A stretch of 64,000 bases of DNA, taken from the NCBI GenBank assembly GCA_964058845.1, contig CAXKVR010000046.1, positions 1-64,000 on the forward strand, read 5' to 3'. This DNA comes from Carex sylvatica. Lineage: Eukaryota > Streptophyta > Magnoliopsida > Poales > Cyperaceae. A program made the translations under genes and the position numbers. The notes under the pieces were generated by a model that was not told where the DNA came from, ran no database searches, and worked only from the letters and a program-made list of their open reading frames with translations. Within the stretch, counting starts at the first letter, position 1. Every line of letters starts with the position of its first letter. Positions 11,364 through 21,640 of this stretch are shown in pieces.

Positions 11364-14147
11364 GGTAGGGATGACACTGGATCAGATTTGGAATATTTAA
11401 ATGAAGCAGTGCATAATCCTTTGAAATTTCTCATCTATTTTTATTTTCTCGTATTTGTTTCTCTTTTTTTCCTCATCAGATAATGCGTCATTTTTTATTT
11501 ATTTATAAAAGCGAGTCTACCTCACTAAATATACTATAATTTGATCAATATCAGTAACAAGTATTAAAGATATCTTTAACATTGAACCAAGATATTTGTT
11601 TCTAATCAAAGAATATATCAAATTTATAATTTGAGTCCCTACTGACTTGAATCAGATAATGCGTCTTATTAAGTTTTTTTGTTTAAGAATAAATAACTTT
11701 GAAAGATAAACTTTTTTTTTTTTTAAATTTCGCAAAAGCTGCAAAGTCACGAAGAAACTTGAACCTCGATCTTTAAGTAATCATAGTTCTAAATATTTTT
11801 CTTCTAGCTCTGTGCTATCACCTCATCTCATGAGAAATTTACTCTCTCTCTCTTGTTCTGAATATTTCTCTTTCTCTCCTTCGTTCTCCACTGTCTCCTC
11901 TCTTAAGGTAAATACCTCTTTCAATCATGTATGTCTTCTTTCTCTATTTGCTGGCATTTGACTGGAAATTTGAACAATTTAAATTTGGCAATAGGGTAAT
12001 AGACAACAAGTCTTTGCGGCTTATCACAGCTTCAACCAGTACGCCAGTTTCACGAGATAAAATCTGACTTGGATTCTGCTTCTAGATGCATGCTATTTTT
12101 TTAGTTACTTATTAAGTTCATTATCTCTTCTCTGTTAGCTCTTAGTATTAATTAACTTAGTAGCAACTGACCTGTCGTCTGTAATTAATTTTTAAATGTT
12201 TTCCCCCTTTTTATGGTCAAAAATTGAAGAGCATCCTTTGAGTGCCAATTCACTATATATTTTGAATGTAATGTACATGGAAATGCTCTCAAAGATTTTC
12301 GATATCTATTTGTTTGATCTCATTGCAATAATGTTTCTCATTTGTAGAAAAAATTTTGTACTCTTCTCCAAAACCAAACCTCCTTCCTCTTTATTGAAGT
12401 TGGATTGAAAAGCACAATCTAATAGGAAGGGGACTACATCATTCCTAACGGACTGAAAAGTATTGGTACGGGCAGTATGCAATAATGACATCCAGGACTT
12501 TACTCATTGGCATGCAGCAGAGTTGGTAAAAGAACGGGGCTTTTTATGGGCACCCAAGTAAGACTTTTATAAAAGAATTGGAGCTGCAGTCTGACCTAAG
12601 TTGAACCATATTTTTCTACACATAACAGGGACATAAGTGGAACAACATAGTCACTTTAGAACTTATGTTAACTTTTTGCATCTAGGATTTAATTTTTCGG
12701 ATCATGTTGTATTTGAATTTGAGACAATTTTATTTACCAGTAACTGCTATGTAAGGTTAAGAAGTAGAATAACAGCTAGATGTTTCTTTTCTTTTTCCTT
12801 AGTTATTTTGAACTTTGTTTTGACTTTGCCTTCCTATAATGTAAGTTACAAAACTCATCTACATGTTAAATGCAATAAAAATCAGGACAAAAATCTCAAT
12901 TTTTCTCAAAATAACAAAATTTCAGCTTTTTAATAATTTTACAAAACTTAGATATTTTATACTTGAAACAAACTGATCAAGAATAAAAGTGTTTCTGGTC
13001 AAATGATGTGGATACTGATATGTGTTAACATAATTCAACATAATTCTTAAAAACTAAATACATAATATAACAGAATTCAAAACAATATAATAGAATATAT
13101 GGTACCAAAGGACATGTACCAAAGCATATTTCAAGCGCTCATAATATCCAAACAAGATTCACACTATAAATTACACACATAACACTAAAAATTTCACACA
13201 TAAATCCCTAACGTGAAGAACTAAGCAAAAGATATTAACAAGGTACAACAATCCACAATTATTAACAACCACTAAACTACATTAATTAACTCCTTTCCAG
13301 TTGTCCTGACCTCCCATTTAGCGTTGTCTACTCTTGAATGGAATAGAATTCAAAGAGTGATTGTATACCCTTGAACGGAATAGAAAAACACCAAGTCCAT
13401 AAAAGCAACAGAACCTAAAAGTTATTGTAAGAGCTCCATCTCTCTTAATGTCACCTCCCCGAGATATTACTGGCGTGCTTGTCTAAATAGGAGCTTCTTT
13501 TGTCTCCTTGCCATTACTTCTTCTTTTTGAGTTTTGATCTTTCCCTAGTAAATGTTAAGCAAGTCAGAACTTAAAGCAAGACTTGTACGACTTGCCCCGG
13601 TACAGGATGTTGAGCAAGTCAGAGCTTCTTTTGTCTCCTAGCCATTACATTTTTCTTCACCTAAAAGGAAGATTCAAATGAGATAAATTCTGCCTAAGAA
13701 ACATCAAAGTTGAAAGCATTGATCAATTAAAAAGAAAAAAAAGAGCTGCATTTTCATTTCATATCAATTTTTCAGCTCAATTTTTCTACGACAAGCCATT
13801 GGTACGACTTGCCCGGTACAGAATGATGGCGAACCCCTTAGATTAGACTAACTCAAACATGATTGTGATCGCTTAATAAACTCAACTTCATTAGATTAAG
13901 GCACAAAAATTGTCAATATTTAATGGAACGTGTCAATATAAGTTTCATTTCTAATTTTAACTACAAGAAGATTATTTTTAAACTTAGTTAGTTTTTACTA
14001 ATATGTACTTATAACCCTAATATTGTCAAAGTCAAAACTAAAAGGATATTTAATTATCAAAAGTTGGATCAACAAATTACAAATGCATTGAAGCAAGTTT
14101 ACTAGAGAATATTTATTATATTTTTGGAGTTCAAATTTTTAGCATCA
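11364..14147. other. Intergenic, possible relict of a gene
   Basis: No complete exon chain. A pyrimidine-rich leader-like stretch ends CTTAAG|GTAAAT near 11905. A slightly GC-richer patch at 12400-12570 reads HWHAAELVKERGFLWAPK after an in-frame stop; I do not recognise it. GAGCTTCTTTTGTCTCCT occurs twice (about 13491 and 13623), and GTACGACTTGCCC occurs near 13585 and 13801. Confidence 0.3.
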
Positions 14148-14155
14148 ATCACAAC

Positions 14156-14783
14156 CTATGTTACTCGCATATTTCGATTTAGGCACTGTATCCGTATCGA
14201 ATACATATTGGATATCGATACACGTCTGATACGGCTACGATACGTATCCGATACGCCAGCTGGCGTATCGAATGACATGGCGTATCTCTAAATTGTTGAT
14301 ACGGTCGTGATACGCATTGAATCGTGCCCGATACGGCTGCTATCCACGCGGATATGGAGAGGATACGCCTCAAGCCGCATCTGATTTGTCTGTGAACCGC
14401 ACGTGGACCAACTGCCCCCTCCATTTCAATTTTTGCGGCGTGCACCATGATCATGGTCCACATTAGCTGGTGAATGGACCAGCGAAATTAGAAAAATTCA
14501 ATCCATTCAACGGGATTCGAACCAAGGCTCTATAGGACCCTGGCCTGCGCCTTTACCACTGGAATTGAACAGCTTTGATGTCCATATGTATTATCTTATA
14601 TATATAAGTAACTTATATTGAATACTTATTCAGTATTTTTGATATTTATTTTATATAATACAAATGCTGAATTAATAATATAATTAAAATAATATATAAT
14701 AGGCGTATCGTATCTGGGATTTCGTATCGCCGTATCGTATCCGATACGATACCCGTACCCGCACCTGTATCCATGCAACATAG
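14156..14783. mobile_element. hAT-like non-autonomous element rich in CGATACG words
   Basis: The terminal CTATGTT...AACATAG repeats are flanked by a perfect 8-bp duplication, ATCACAAC (14148-14155 and 14784-14791). Both subterminal regions are packed with GTATCGATAC, CGATACG and ATACGGC words, as in hAT subterminal arrays. The centre is unlike the ends and includes a tRNA-like segment. No transposase is encoded. Confidence 0.75.
14512..14560 (-). other. tRNA-derived or SINE-like box A/box B pair
   Basis: On the minus strand, AGTGGTAAAGGCG (14560-14548) resembles a Pol III A box. GGTTCGAATCCC (14523-14512) is an exact B box, with spacing of about 24 bases between them. No full cloverleaf was found, so it is a tRNA-derived fragment or SINE head captured in the hAT-like element. 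Confidence 0.45.
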
Positions 14784-14824
14784 ATCACAACCAAACAAAT
14801 TTTTTATAATTTAAAGTCACAAAA

Positions 14825-15076
14825 TTACACTTTGATACAATTCAGAAGAGATGAACAAAAATGGGCAGTAGGATTATAACACAATGGGTGACTTTCAGAC
14901 TTTGTACCACAGTGAAGTATCTTGCAATTTCGTTCAAATGAATTCTTAATACAATAGAGAAAAGCCAACCATGAGTCAGAGAGAGAGAGAAAGAGGGATA
15001 CCTCACACTGTCCTGCTTGTGTAGTTCGAACTACGCCACGGCAAAATCCGTTGAGAGGAGTATGAAGGACTTCCAT
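14825..15076 (-). CDS. Hypothetical orphan 5' exon or small ORF (83 aa)
   Basis: The frame opens MEVLHTPLNGFCRGVVRT after a plausible pyrimidine-rich leader at 15080-15200. After about 25 codons a possible splice donor (GTGAG|GTATCC) occurs. Read through, the frame gives 83 residues with no recognisable domain. Either it is a tiny gene, or the first exon of a gene whose remainder is lost; the hAT-like element at 14156-14783 lies immediately downstream. No function is assigned. Confidence 0.25.
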   Translation of the reverse strand: MEVLHTPLNGFCRGVVRTTQAGQCEVSLFLSLSDSWLAFLYCIKNSFERNCKILHCGTKSESHPLCYNPTAHFCSSLLNCIKV

Positions 15077-15352
15077 TCAAGTCAGAAAACTAGCGAGCTT
15101 GATGGAGCGATTCCTCCCGTAACAGAGACAAACTGAGATTTGTAGAAAAGGAAGAGGGATAGACCCTAGATCTGATTTGAGAGGGTAAAACCGAGAGAGG
15201 GGTGGCGTGAAGGCGGAATAAGTAAAACGAGAATGATTAATCGGGTGAAGTTTGCAATTTTGGAGACGAAATGAGGATTTCGTTAGAACCCTAGCGGCTA
15301 ATTGAGGAAAATAAATTATTAAAACCACAACCATAATAATTTTCAACAACAT

Positions 15353-18300
15353 GATGCAGTACCTAATTTTATCTGGCGGAGGAAGGGTGAAAGAGAGGCA
15401 AATAGGAAGGCAGGAGGTGTAGGGGATGAAGGGAAGGGGACTGGAGATTCTGTTTTTCTAATTTTATCTGTTGAAATGAAGGATAATTTGGAAAATATGA
15501 AAATACGTTTTTTATACAACATTTTTCAGAATAAATTTAATAAAATATGTATATTAAATATATAATTGGGATAATTACATAATTTCAATGATTTTAAAGT
15601 CGCAATTTGATAATTTTAAATTTTGGAGTGACAATTTGGTAATTTTTAAGTTTTAGGGTGGAAATTTTTTTTTTCCCCTCTTATCTAATATCCGCGGATT
15701 GATGGGTACAAAACGGCTGATGTGGCGTACAGCTGGCTATGCACTGTATTCTTGGAATGTCATGCTTTTTTATTTTCCATCTTTTCTCAATTAGGAATTT
15801 GTATCCCTATACCATGCATGATTGCGTTGAGATTGGTGTCAAAATCTATGCGTGTGCATCGATTTGTAGGATAATAATGCTGCCAAGTTAATTCTCATCT
15901 CATATGATTAATTTTGAGGTGGATTCGGTTCACAGTTTGCTGCAATCCATAAAAGAGAGCTCAAAGCGTGTCCGTGTAATAGGAATAGGATAAAGGAGCT
16001 AGCATCTCTTGACAAATTTAGTTGCGTATCTTAACCTTTTGAGGTTTGATTTCTAGTTGCCTCCAACTATGCATGCGATGCGACAGCAACAACACCGCAC
16101 CAAACCAACCTCATTCAGTGATATTTTCATTCAACACTTCTATGATGCCATTTCATTTTTCCTTCTTTCATTTTGCCATTCAAATCCAAATGGAATGTCA
16201 TATCACATATGATATCATGGCATTCGGTGTTTTGTTACGCTGGAACGCACTAATCATTTTAAGCCAGATATATAAAAATATTATAGTATTTACACGGATG
16301 ATAACACAGTATGTGCAGCAAAAAATCTAGAAAGGAAACTAGATTTTGTGACATTTATAACTTGTAAGAAAAAGTGCAGTTCCTAATTGACTGGTAACAA
16401 CCGCCTAAATCCAAAATCAAAACAATCCAAATTAAACTTAGAGCTTACGCAACACTTCCAAATTCCAATTGGTTTGCAATGGGGAATGAACAGAATAGAA
16501 TCTCAACCGTTGGATTGATAATCAACGGTCAAGGAAGCATCACAAATGATGACGTGTCACGATCAAACTTCACGGGTTACGCGGTGTGGTGCCTGGCAGT
16601 GGCACAGCCTACGGTCCAGTTGTCTTAGACGTGACACGTGGGGCCCGCTCACATGCATAGTTCCCCTTAACAGTTGAGCGCAGTTTGCCTTTATGCCCCT
16701 TTATATTTTAAATTCATAGTTTTTTTTCTTTTCTCTTGTTTTAATTTTAGTTGCGCTGCTTAACGCTCTAATTATTGTAAATCTACTAAATTTATTTGAT
16801 TGTCGTATTGTTACTATTAGGCATATCTGATTGTATATATTTCTTAATTTTGATATCAATATGATGCAATATGAATTACTTTTTTTTAGAAATAATGCAA
16901 AATTATATAATTCAAAGATTAATAAGAGAGAAATAATATTTAATATGTGATAACTTTTGAGTAATTTGTGATTCTTGTAGGATTGCTTCGTATTATTTAA
17001 TTATGAGTGAAAAAAATTATCTTACTGAGAGAATTTTGTCAACCTTACTTTTTAGATTACCTAATGTGTCTTCACTCAGTAAGAAAAAAAATATACATTA
17101 CAACAATACATGTTAAAAATAAACATATTAGTTGTATGGAGCATTGTTTGTCGTATAATATAATATATATCATATTTTGGAGAAAAAATGTTGTACAAAA
17201 AACATTTTGTGGTGCTGCAATTTCTCATTGTTCATTAATTTGTAGAGATTTTTTTTTTGTCAATTGACTATGGTATGACTTTTATATATATATATTTTTG
17301 GGGCTATATGTGGTGCGGCTGCATTGTATGTTGTTAAATGTGGAAATAAAAAATAATTTTTATGATTACACTTAGAAAAACATAAGTGAGGAAAATAAGT
17401 ATATTACGAAAAAAGAAGATAAAGATAATGGATGAATATATGTGCAAATTAAAGTTGTCAGTATCTAACAATGCAGTAAGAGAATAAATAATATATATAT
17501 CAATGGCTTTTTCCTAAAACAGCAAATGACAGGTATTTAAACATCTCTATCACCAGAATTTATTCATGGTTTAATCAGTCATTCTCCATGCATGGAGGCT
17601 CACTGCACAAAAGACCAAACTACCCCTGTTTCGAGACAAGCAAAACTTCTTGAACCGTAGGATTTTGCCCCACTTTATGTATAAATTAAACCAAATAACA
17701 AGGAAAAAGAAATGACAAAATAAGAATACACGGTGAACAAAGGATGGTAACGTACATTTAAACGAAACTAGCATCCAGCAATATCCAATATGGATTTTTG
17801 AAAATAAGCTCTACCGATCGACTATCGTAGCAGCCAGGGTGGAACATATTGGATGCACTACTCCGGTTTTGTTTCATTTTACTCCATCGTGAACTTATAT
17901 ATATTCGGAAATTCAAGATGTTGAATATACTTGTTTTGTTTATTTTTATTTTACAAAAAAGTTTTTCATCTGCAATTAATTGCCAATTTATGTGTATAGG
18001 TTAATTATTACAACACTGATTCTACCAGATTTTAACTTCATGATACACTTGCCATTTTTTATAATAGAATGTATGTATGTTAATTTTGTACCCAAACCGT
18101 ACCAAATAAATTTGCATAAAAATATAGAAAAGTTGAAGGTCACCGATGCAAAACATTCTGATTCCCTACTGCAGAGAATACTTTTCGTATTTTTTTTTTT
18201 TTTACTTTTTAATATTTTACTAGACTCCGCTTTATATACGATTATACGGTACCCAAAAGCTAGCTGACAAATTTCTACCAGACCAGCTTCTATGTAGAAA

Positions 18301-18426
18301 TACATATAACGGGTGGGAAAATACTCCTTTCATTGACTCGCCACAAAATAATACTGCTTTTCTTAAGCGCAGAAAATCTGGATTTCATGAAACAGAACGG
18401 AGATATTAATAACGGTAATAGAGATA
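15353..18426. other. Intergenic; promoter-like patch at 16500-16660
   Basis: No exon seen. At 16500-16660 a GC-richer patch contains ABRE/G-box words (GACGTGTCACG, GACACGTGG) and the inverted pair CCGTTG/CAACGG. No coding sequence follows within 2.7 kb. Confidence 0.4.
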
Positions 18427-18626
18427 GGAGTAGGTCCGATTGGCATTGGACCTACTTTTAGGTTCAATTAGCTCTATCATCGTATGATTAGTATTAAGAT
18501 CTGTGCGCACTGAAATTGATAAAAACTCATGCGGATTTTAATACGGAGTGCACGACTCTTGATGTAATTGGATGGCCAGATCACCCATCGAACCAAAGTA
18601 AGTTCAATGGGCATCGGACCTACTCC
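18427..18626. mobile_element. 200-bp MITE, copy 1
   Basis: The ends GGAGTAGGTCCGAT and ATCGGACCTACTCC are exact inverted repeats. A closely similar copy lies at 38026-38224. Similarity continues a few bases outward on both sides (AGAGATA and CGAAGTGC), so the true ends may be slightly wider. The target duplication is not resolved. Confidence 0.7.
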
Positions 18627-19058
18627 GAAGTGCGGTAATTAAGGCTGAGCACCGACAAGAAAAGAAAGGACAGATGGGAAACAGTTTCATATTTATTTCT
18701 TTCAGGGCTCAAAACACTTTATTAACTTCTTATATCAAAATTTACCTCAATAATAGTTACCTCCTTATATTTACTCCACTATGTCAATATCAATTTAATA
18801 AAAAAAAATTATATGCAGAAAAAATAGTGTATTTTATTGGCTGCCTTTGTTTAACTTGTGAAAATATATGTGATTTATGGTGACTTCACCCAGGTAATTA
18901 TGATCACATTCATTTTTACCTTTTCTTCAGAGACTAATATATAAGCATTAAATAGATAATTCTATACAAAAACTGAATAATTATGCATACCATCTTCTAG
19001 AGAATTCTTAAGTGGAAAAAGTTAGAAAACACTTAATTTCAAACTGGACAATGCGTCC

Positions 19059-19200
19059 TAAAGATAAGAAGGTATTTATTGAGGATAAAATTGGTATTAA
19101 AAAAAACTAGTGGTATTTATTGCAGATTATTTTTCCTGTATAACACTATTAATTAAAGATAAGAAGGTATTTATTGAGGATAAAATTGGTATTAAAAAAA
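19059..19200. repeat. 47-bp direct repeat upstream of LRX
   Basis: The segment 19059-19105 (TAAAGATAAGAAGGTATTTA...) is repeated without change at 19154-19200, about 0.4-0.55 kb upstream of the LRX start codon. It may be a deletion-prone duplication or part of the promoter. Confidence 0.85.
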
Positions 19201-19419
19201 TTGTCAGCACTGAACTGAACCCTCCAAGAATAATTATTTGAGTTCCAGTTTCTTTAGTTCGTCGCATACGCAAATTACAAACTCCTGGTTCACCACATCA
19301 GTAAACACCTGGTATGTGTATTAATAATTGGTGGTCCAGGAGCAGGAGAAACTCTCTCTAGCATGGAACTTGTGACTTAAAAGCCACACGTAATTAACCT
19401 CTTCCTCTCTCTCTCTTTG

Positions 19420-19427
19420 TATAAACA
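19420..19427 (+). promoter_or_regulatory. TATA box of the LRX gene
   Basis: TATAAACA lies about 190 bp before the ATG and is followed by a long CT-rich leader with (CT)n at about 19503-19518, typical of highly expressed plant wall genes. Confidence 0.65.
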
Positions 19428-19611
19428 ACAGTGTACCATCTAATTCTCTCTCCTTATCTCTCTACACAGTCTCCCATAAACCCTCTTAACAAAACCACCG
19501 CGCTCTCTCTCTCTCTCTCCCATATCCCCTTCCTTCCATTCACTCTCTCTTTCTCTCTGTCTCCAAGAAAATAAAGAAAAAACAGAGAGCAAAAGAAGAA
19601 AGACGGAGAGA

Positions 19612-19620
19612 ATGAGATGA
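19612..19620 (+). promoter_or_regulatory. Two-codon uORF overlapping the LRX start
   Basis: ATGAGATGA encodes Met-Arg-stop. Its TGA (19618-19620) overlaps the main ATG (19617-19619) by two bases, so scanning ribosomes meet the uORF first and must reinitiate or leak past. The pattern is seen directly; a regulatory effect is inference. Confidence 0.6.
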
Positions 19621-21254
19621 AGAAGGAGAATAAACTCTCGCTGCTCCTCCTACTATTCCTCTTCTTATTCTTATTCATCTTCTCCTCCGCCACCGCTTTC
19701 TCGTCGCATGGCCTCACTGACTTCCAGGCGGGTCAGATCCGCCGCCGCCAGCTCCTGTACTACCTCGACGAGCACGGCGACCGAGGCGAGCAAGTGTCCG
19801 TACCTCCGTCCTTCTCCTTCCCCAACTCTCACCTCCTAGACGCCTACATTGCGCTCCAAGCGTGGAAGCACGCCATCTTGTCCGACCCTTACAACTTCAC
19901 CGCCAACTGGAATGGTCCATTGGTGTGCAACTATAGTGGCGTCATTTGTGCAAATCTCCCCTCCGATCCGTCTATATACACTGTCGCTGGAGTCGATCTG
20001 AACCATGCTGACATCGCTGGTTACTTGCCAGAAGAACTCGGTTTGTTAACTGATCTCGCCTTGTTTCACATCAACTCAAACCGATTTTGTGGTACAGTAC
20101 CTCACAAGTTCAATCGATTGAAGCTTCTCCATGAACTCGACCTCAGTAACAATCGATTTGCTGGTGCATTCCCTGATGTGGTTCTCCAGTTGCCGAAATT
20201 GAAGTATCTCGACTTGAGGTACAATGAATTTGAGGGATCAGTACCGAGGTCGCTGTTCGACAAGGATCTTGATGCCATTTTCATCAATAATAACAGGTTT
20301 GTGTTTGATATACCCGATAATTTAGGGAATTCGCCTGTTTCGGTTATAGTCTTGGCGAACAACCATTTCTCAGGATGCCTCCCGGCGAGTATTGGTAACA
20401 TGTCGAAAACCTTGAATGAGATTCTACTGATAAATAATGGTCTTAGATCTTGCATCCCTGCGGAGATAGGGTTGTTAAAGGAATTAACAGTCTTGGATGT
20501 GAGTTTCAACAAACTAGTGGGGCCATTGCCGGAGCAGATTGGTGGCATGGTGAAACTCGAGCAGCTTGATGTGGCACATAATTACCTTTCTGGTAGAATT
20601 CCTGAGGCAATCTGTCGGTTACCCCGACTGAAGAATTTTACCTTCTCATACAACTTCTTTACTGAGGAGCCGCCTGTATGCCGGAGGCTTGAGGCTTTTA
20701 GCGACAGAAAGAACTGCTTGTTGAACCAGACAGAGCAGAGGTCAACAAAGCAATGTGCTATGTATCTCTCACGGCCGGTAGACTGTGGTGCGTTTAGGTG
20801 TAAGCCCTTCGTGCCGGCTCTGCCACCCCCACCACCTCCTTCACCGGTATATTTACCTCCAGTAGTGTATTCTTCCCCTCCACCGCCACCCTCACCACCC
20901 CCACCTTCTCCATCTCCACCGCCTCCGTCACCTCCCCCACCTTCACCACCACCTCCATCCCCACCCCCACCATCTCCACCACCTCCTTCGCCACCTCCAC
21001 CATCTCCATCCCCACCACCTCCATCACCGCCTCCACCCTCTCCACCCCCACCATCACCTTCACCTTCACCACCGCCTCCGCCTCCGCCTCCATGCATCGA
21101 ACCACCACCGCCACCGCCTCCATGCATAGAACCACCAACACTGCCTCACTATTCGTACACTTCACCACCCCCTCCGGCATCAGTATATGAAGGCCCGATA
21201 CCGCCCGTGTATGGAATTTCATATGCATCTCCACCACCTCCAACTTTATATTGA
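19617..21254 (+). CDS. LRX: Leucine-rich repeat extensin-like protein (LRX), 545 aa
   Basis: A single-exon secreted cell-wall protein. Residues 1 to about 30 form a Leu/Phe-rich signal peptide. A conserved N-terminal LRX region follows (SHLLDAYIALQAWKHAI; NWNGPLVCNYSGVICA), then about ten leucine-rich repeats (roughly 120-340; e.g. LKYLDLRYNEFEGSVPRSLF). A Cys-rich hinge spans about 345-405 (CRRLEAFSDRKNCLL, CAMYLSRPVDCGAFRCKPF). The rest is a hydroxyproline-rich extensin tail of SPPPP repeats with Tyr near the end (YASPPPPTLY). In the family, the LRR domain binds RALF peptides with the receptor kinase FERONIA, and the extensin tail anchors in the wall. Length and the short tail resemble vegetative LRX3/4/5 rather than pollen LRXs, but the paralogue is not certain. 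The long opposite-strand frames across the SPPPP region are shadows. Confidence 0.93.
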   Translation: MKKENKLSLLLLLFLFLFLFIFSSATAFSSHGLTDFQAGQIRRRQLLYYLDEHGDRGEQVSVPPSFSFPNSHLLDAYIALQAWKHAILSDPYNFTANWNGPLVCNYSGVICANLPSDPSIYTVAGVDLNHADIAGYLPEELGLLTDLALFHINSNRFCGTVPHKFNRLKLLHELDLSNNRFAGAFPDVVLQLPKLKYLDLRYNEFEGSVPRSLFDKDLDAIFINNNRFVFDIPDNLGNSPVSVIVLANNHFSGCLPASIGNMSKTLNEILLINNGLRSCIPAEIGLLKELTVLDVSFNKLVGPLPEQIGGMVKLEQLDVAHNYLSGRIPEAICRLPRLKNFTFSYNFFTEEPPVCRRLEAFSDRKNCLLNQTEQRSTKQCAMYLSRPVDCGAFRCKPFVPALPPPPPPSPVYLPPVVYSSPPPPPSPPPPSPSPPPPSPPPPSPPPPSPPPPSPPPPSPPPPSPSPPPPSPPPPSPPPPSPSPSPPPPPPPPCIEPPPPPPPCIEPPTLPHYSYTSPPPPASVYEGPIPPVYGISYASPPPPTLY

Positions 21255-21634
21255 TTCTTTTTTGTTATTTTTTTTTTCAAAGATTGATCCTCTCCATCCT
21301 TCTCCTTCCCTCTATTTCAAAAACAAAGAGTCTGCTTTCATTTGTTGGTTGTTCTTTTACACTTGTTCGATCCACATCCAACCCAGTTATGGTTTTAACT
21401 GTGTTGTCAATTGGCTGCTACTTGAGGAGAAATGGAAGGTAATTCAAAGGCCTTGAAGTGCTTTTTTGGTGAGTTGCTTGAAAGGAAGCTTCATGAAATT
21501 GTTTTGATTCATCATGGTGATGAAAAAGAACAGGAGGCAGAGAAGGAAATGGATGGAGGCTCTTCTTCTTTTTTTTCTTCTTTTTTTCATATAAATTTGA
21601 ACATTGGATTATGAATATTTTGGTTTGTGGTGTG

Positions 21635-21640
21635 AATAAA
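21635..21640 (+). terminator. Candidate LRX polyadenylation signal
   Basis: AATAAA, 381 bp after the stop codon, in U-rich sequence. Confidence 0.4.

Noticed and set aside
11138..11483. Poly-Asn, poly-Leu and poly-Ile frames
   Set aside because: They are translations of the ATT/GTT microsatellite.
20582..21243. Long minus-strand frames rich in Gly or Val opposite the LRX 3' half
   Set aside because: They are shadows of the SPPPP repeat coding sequence; no start context or family resemblance.
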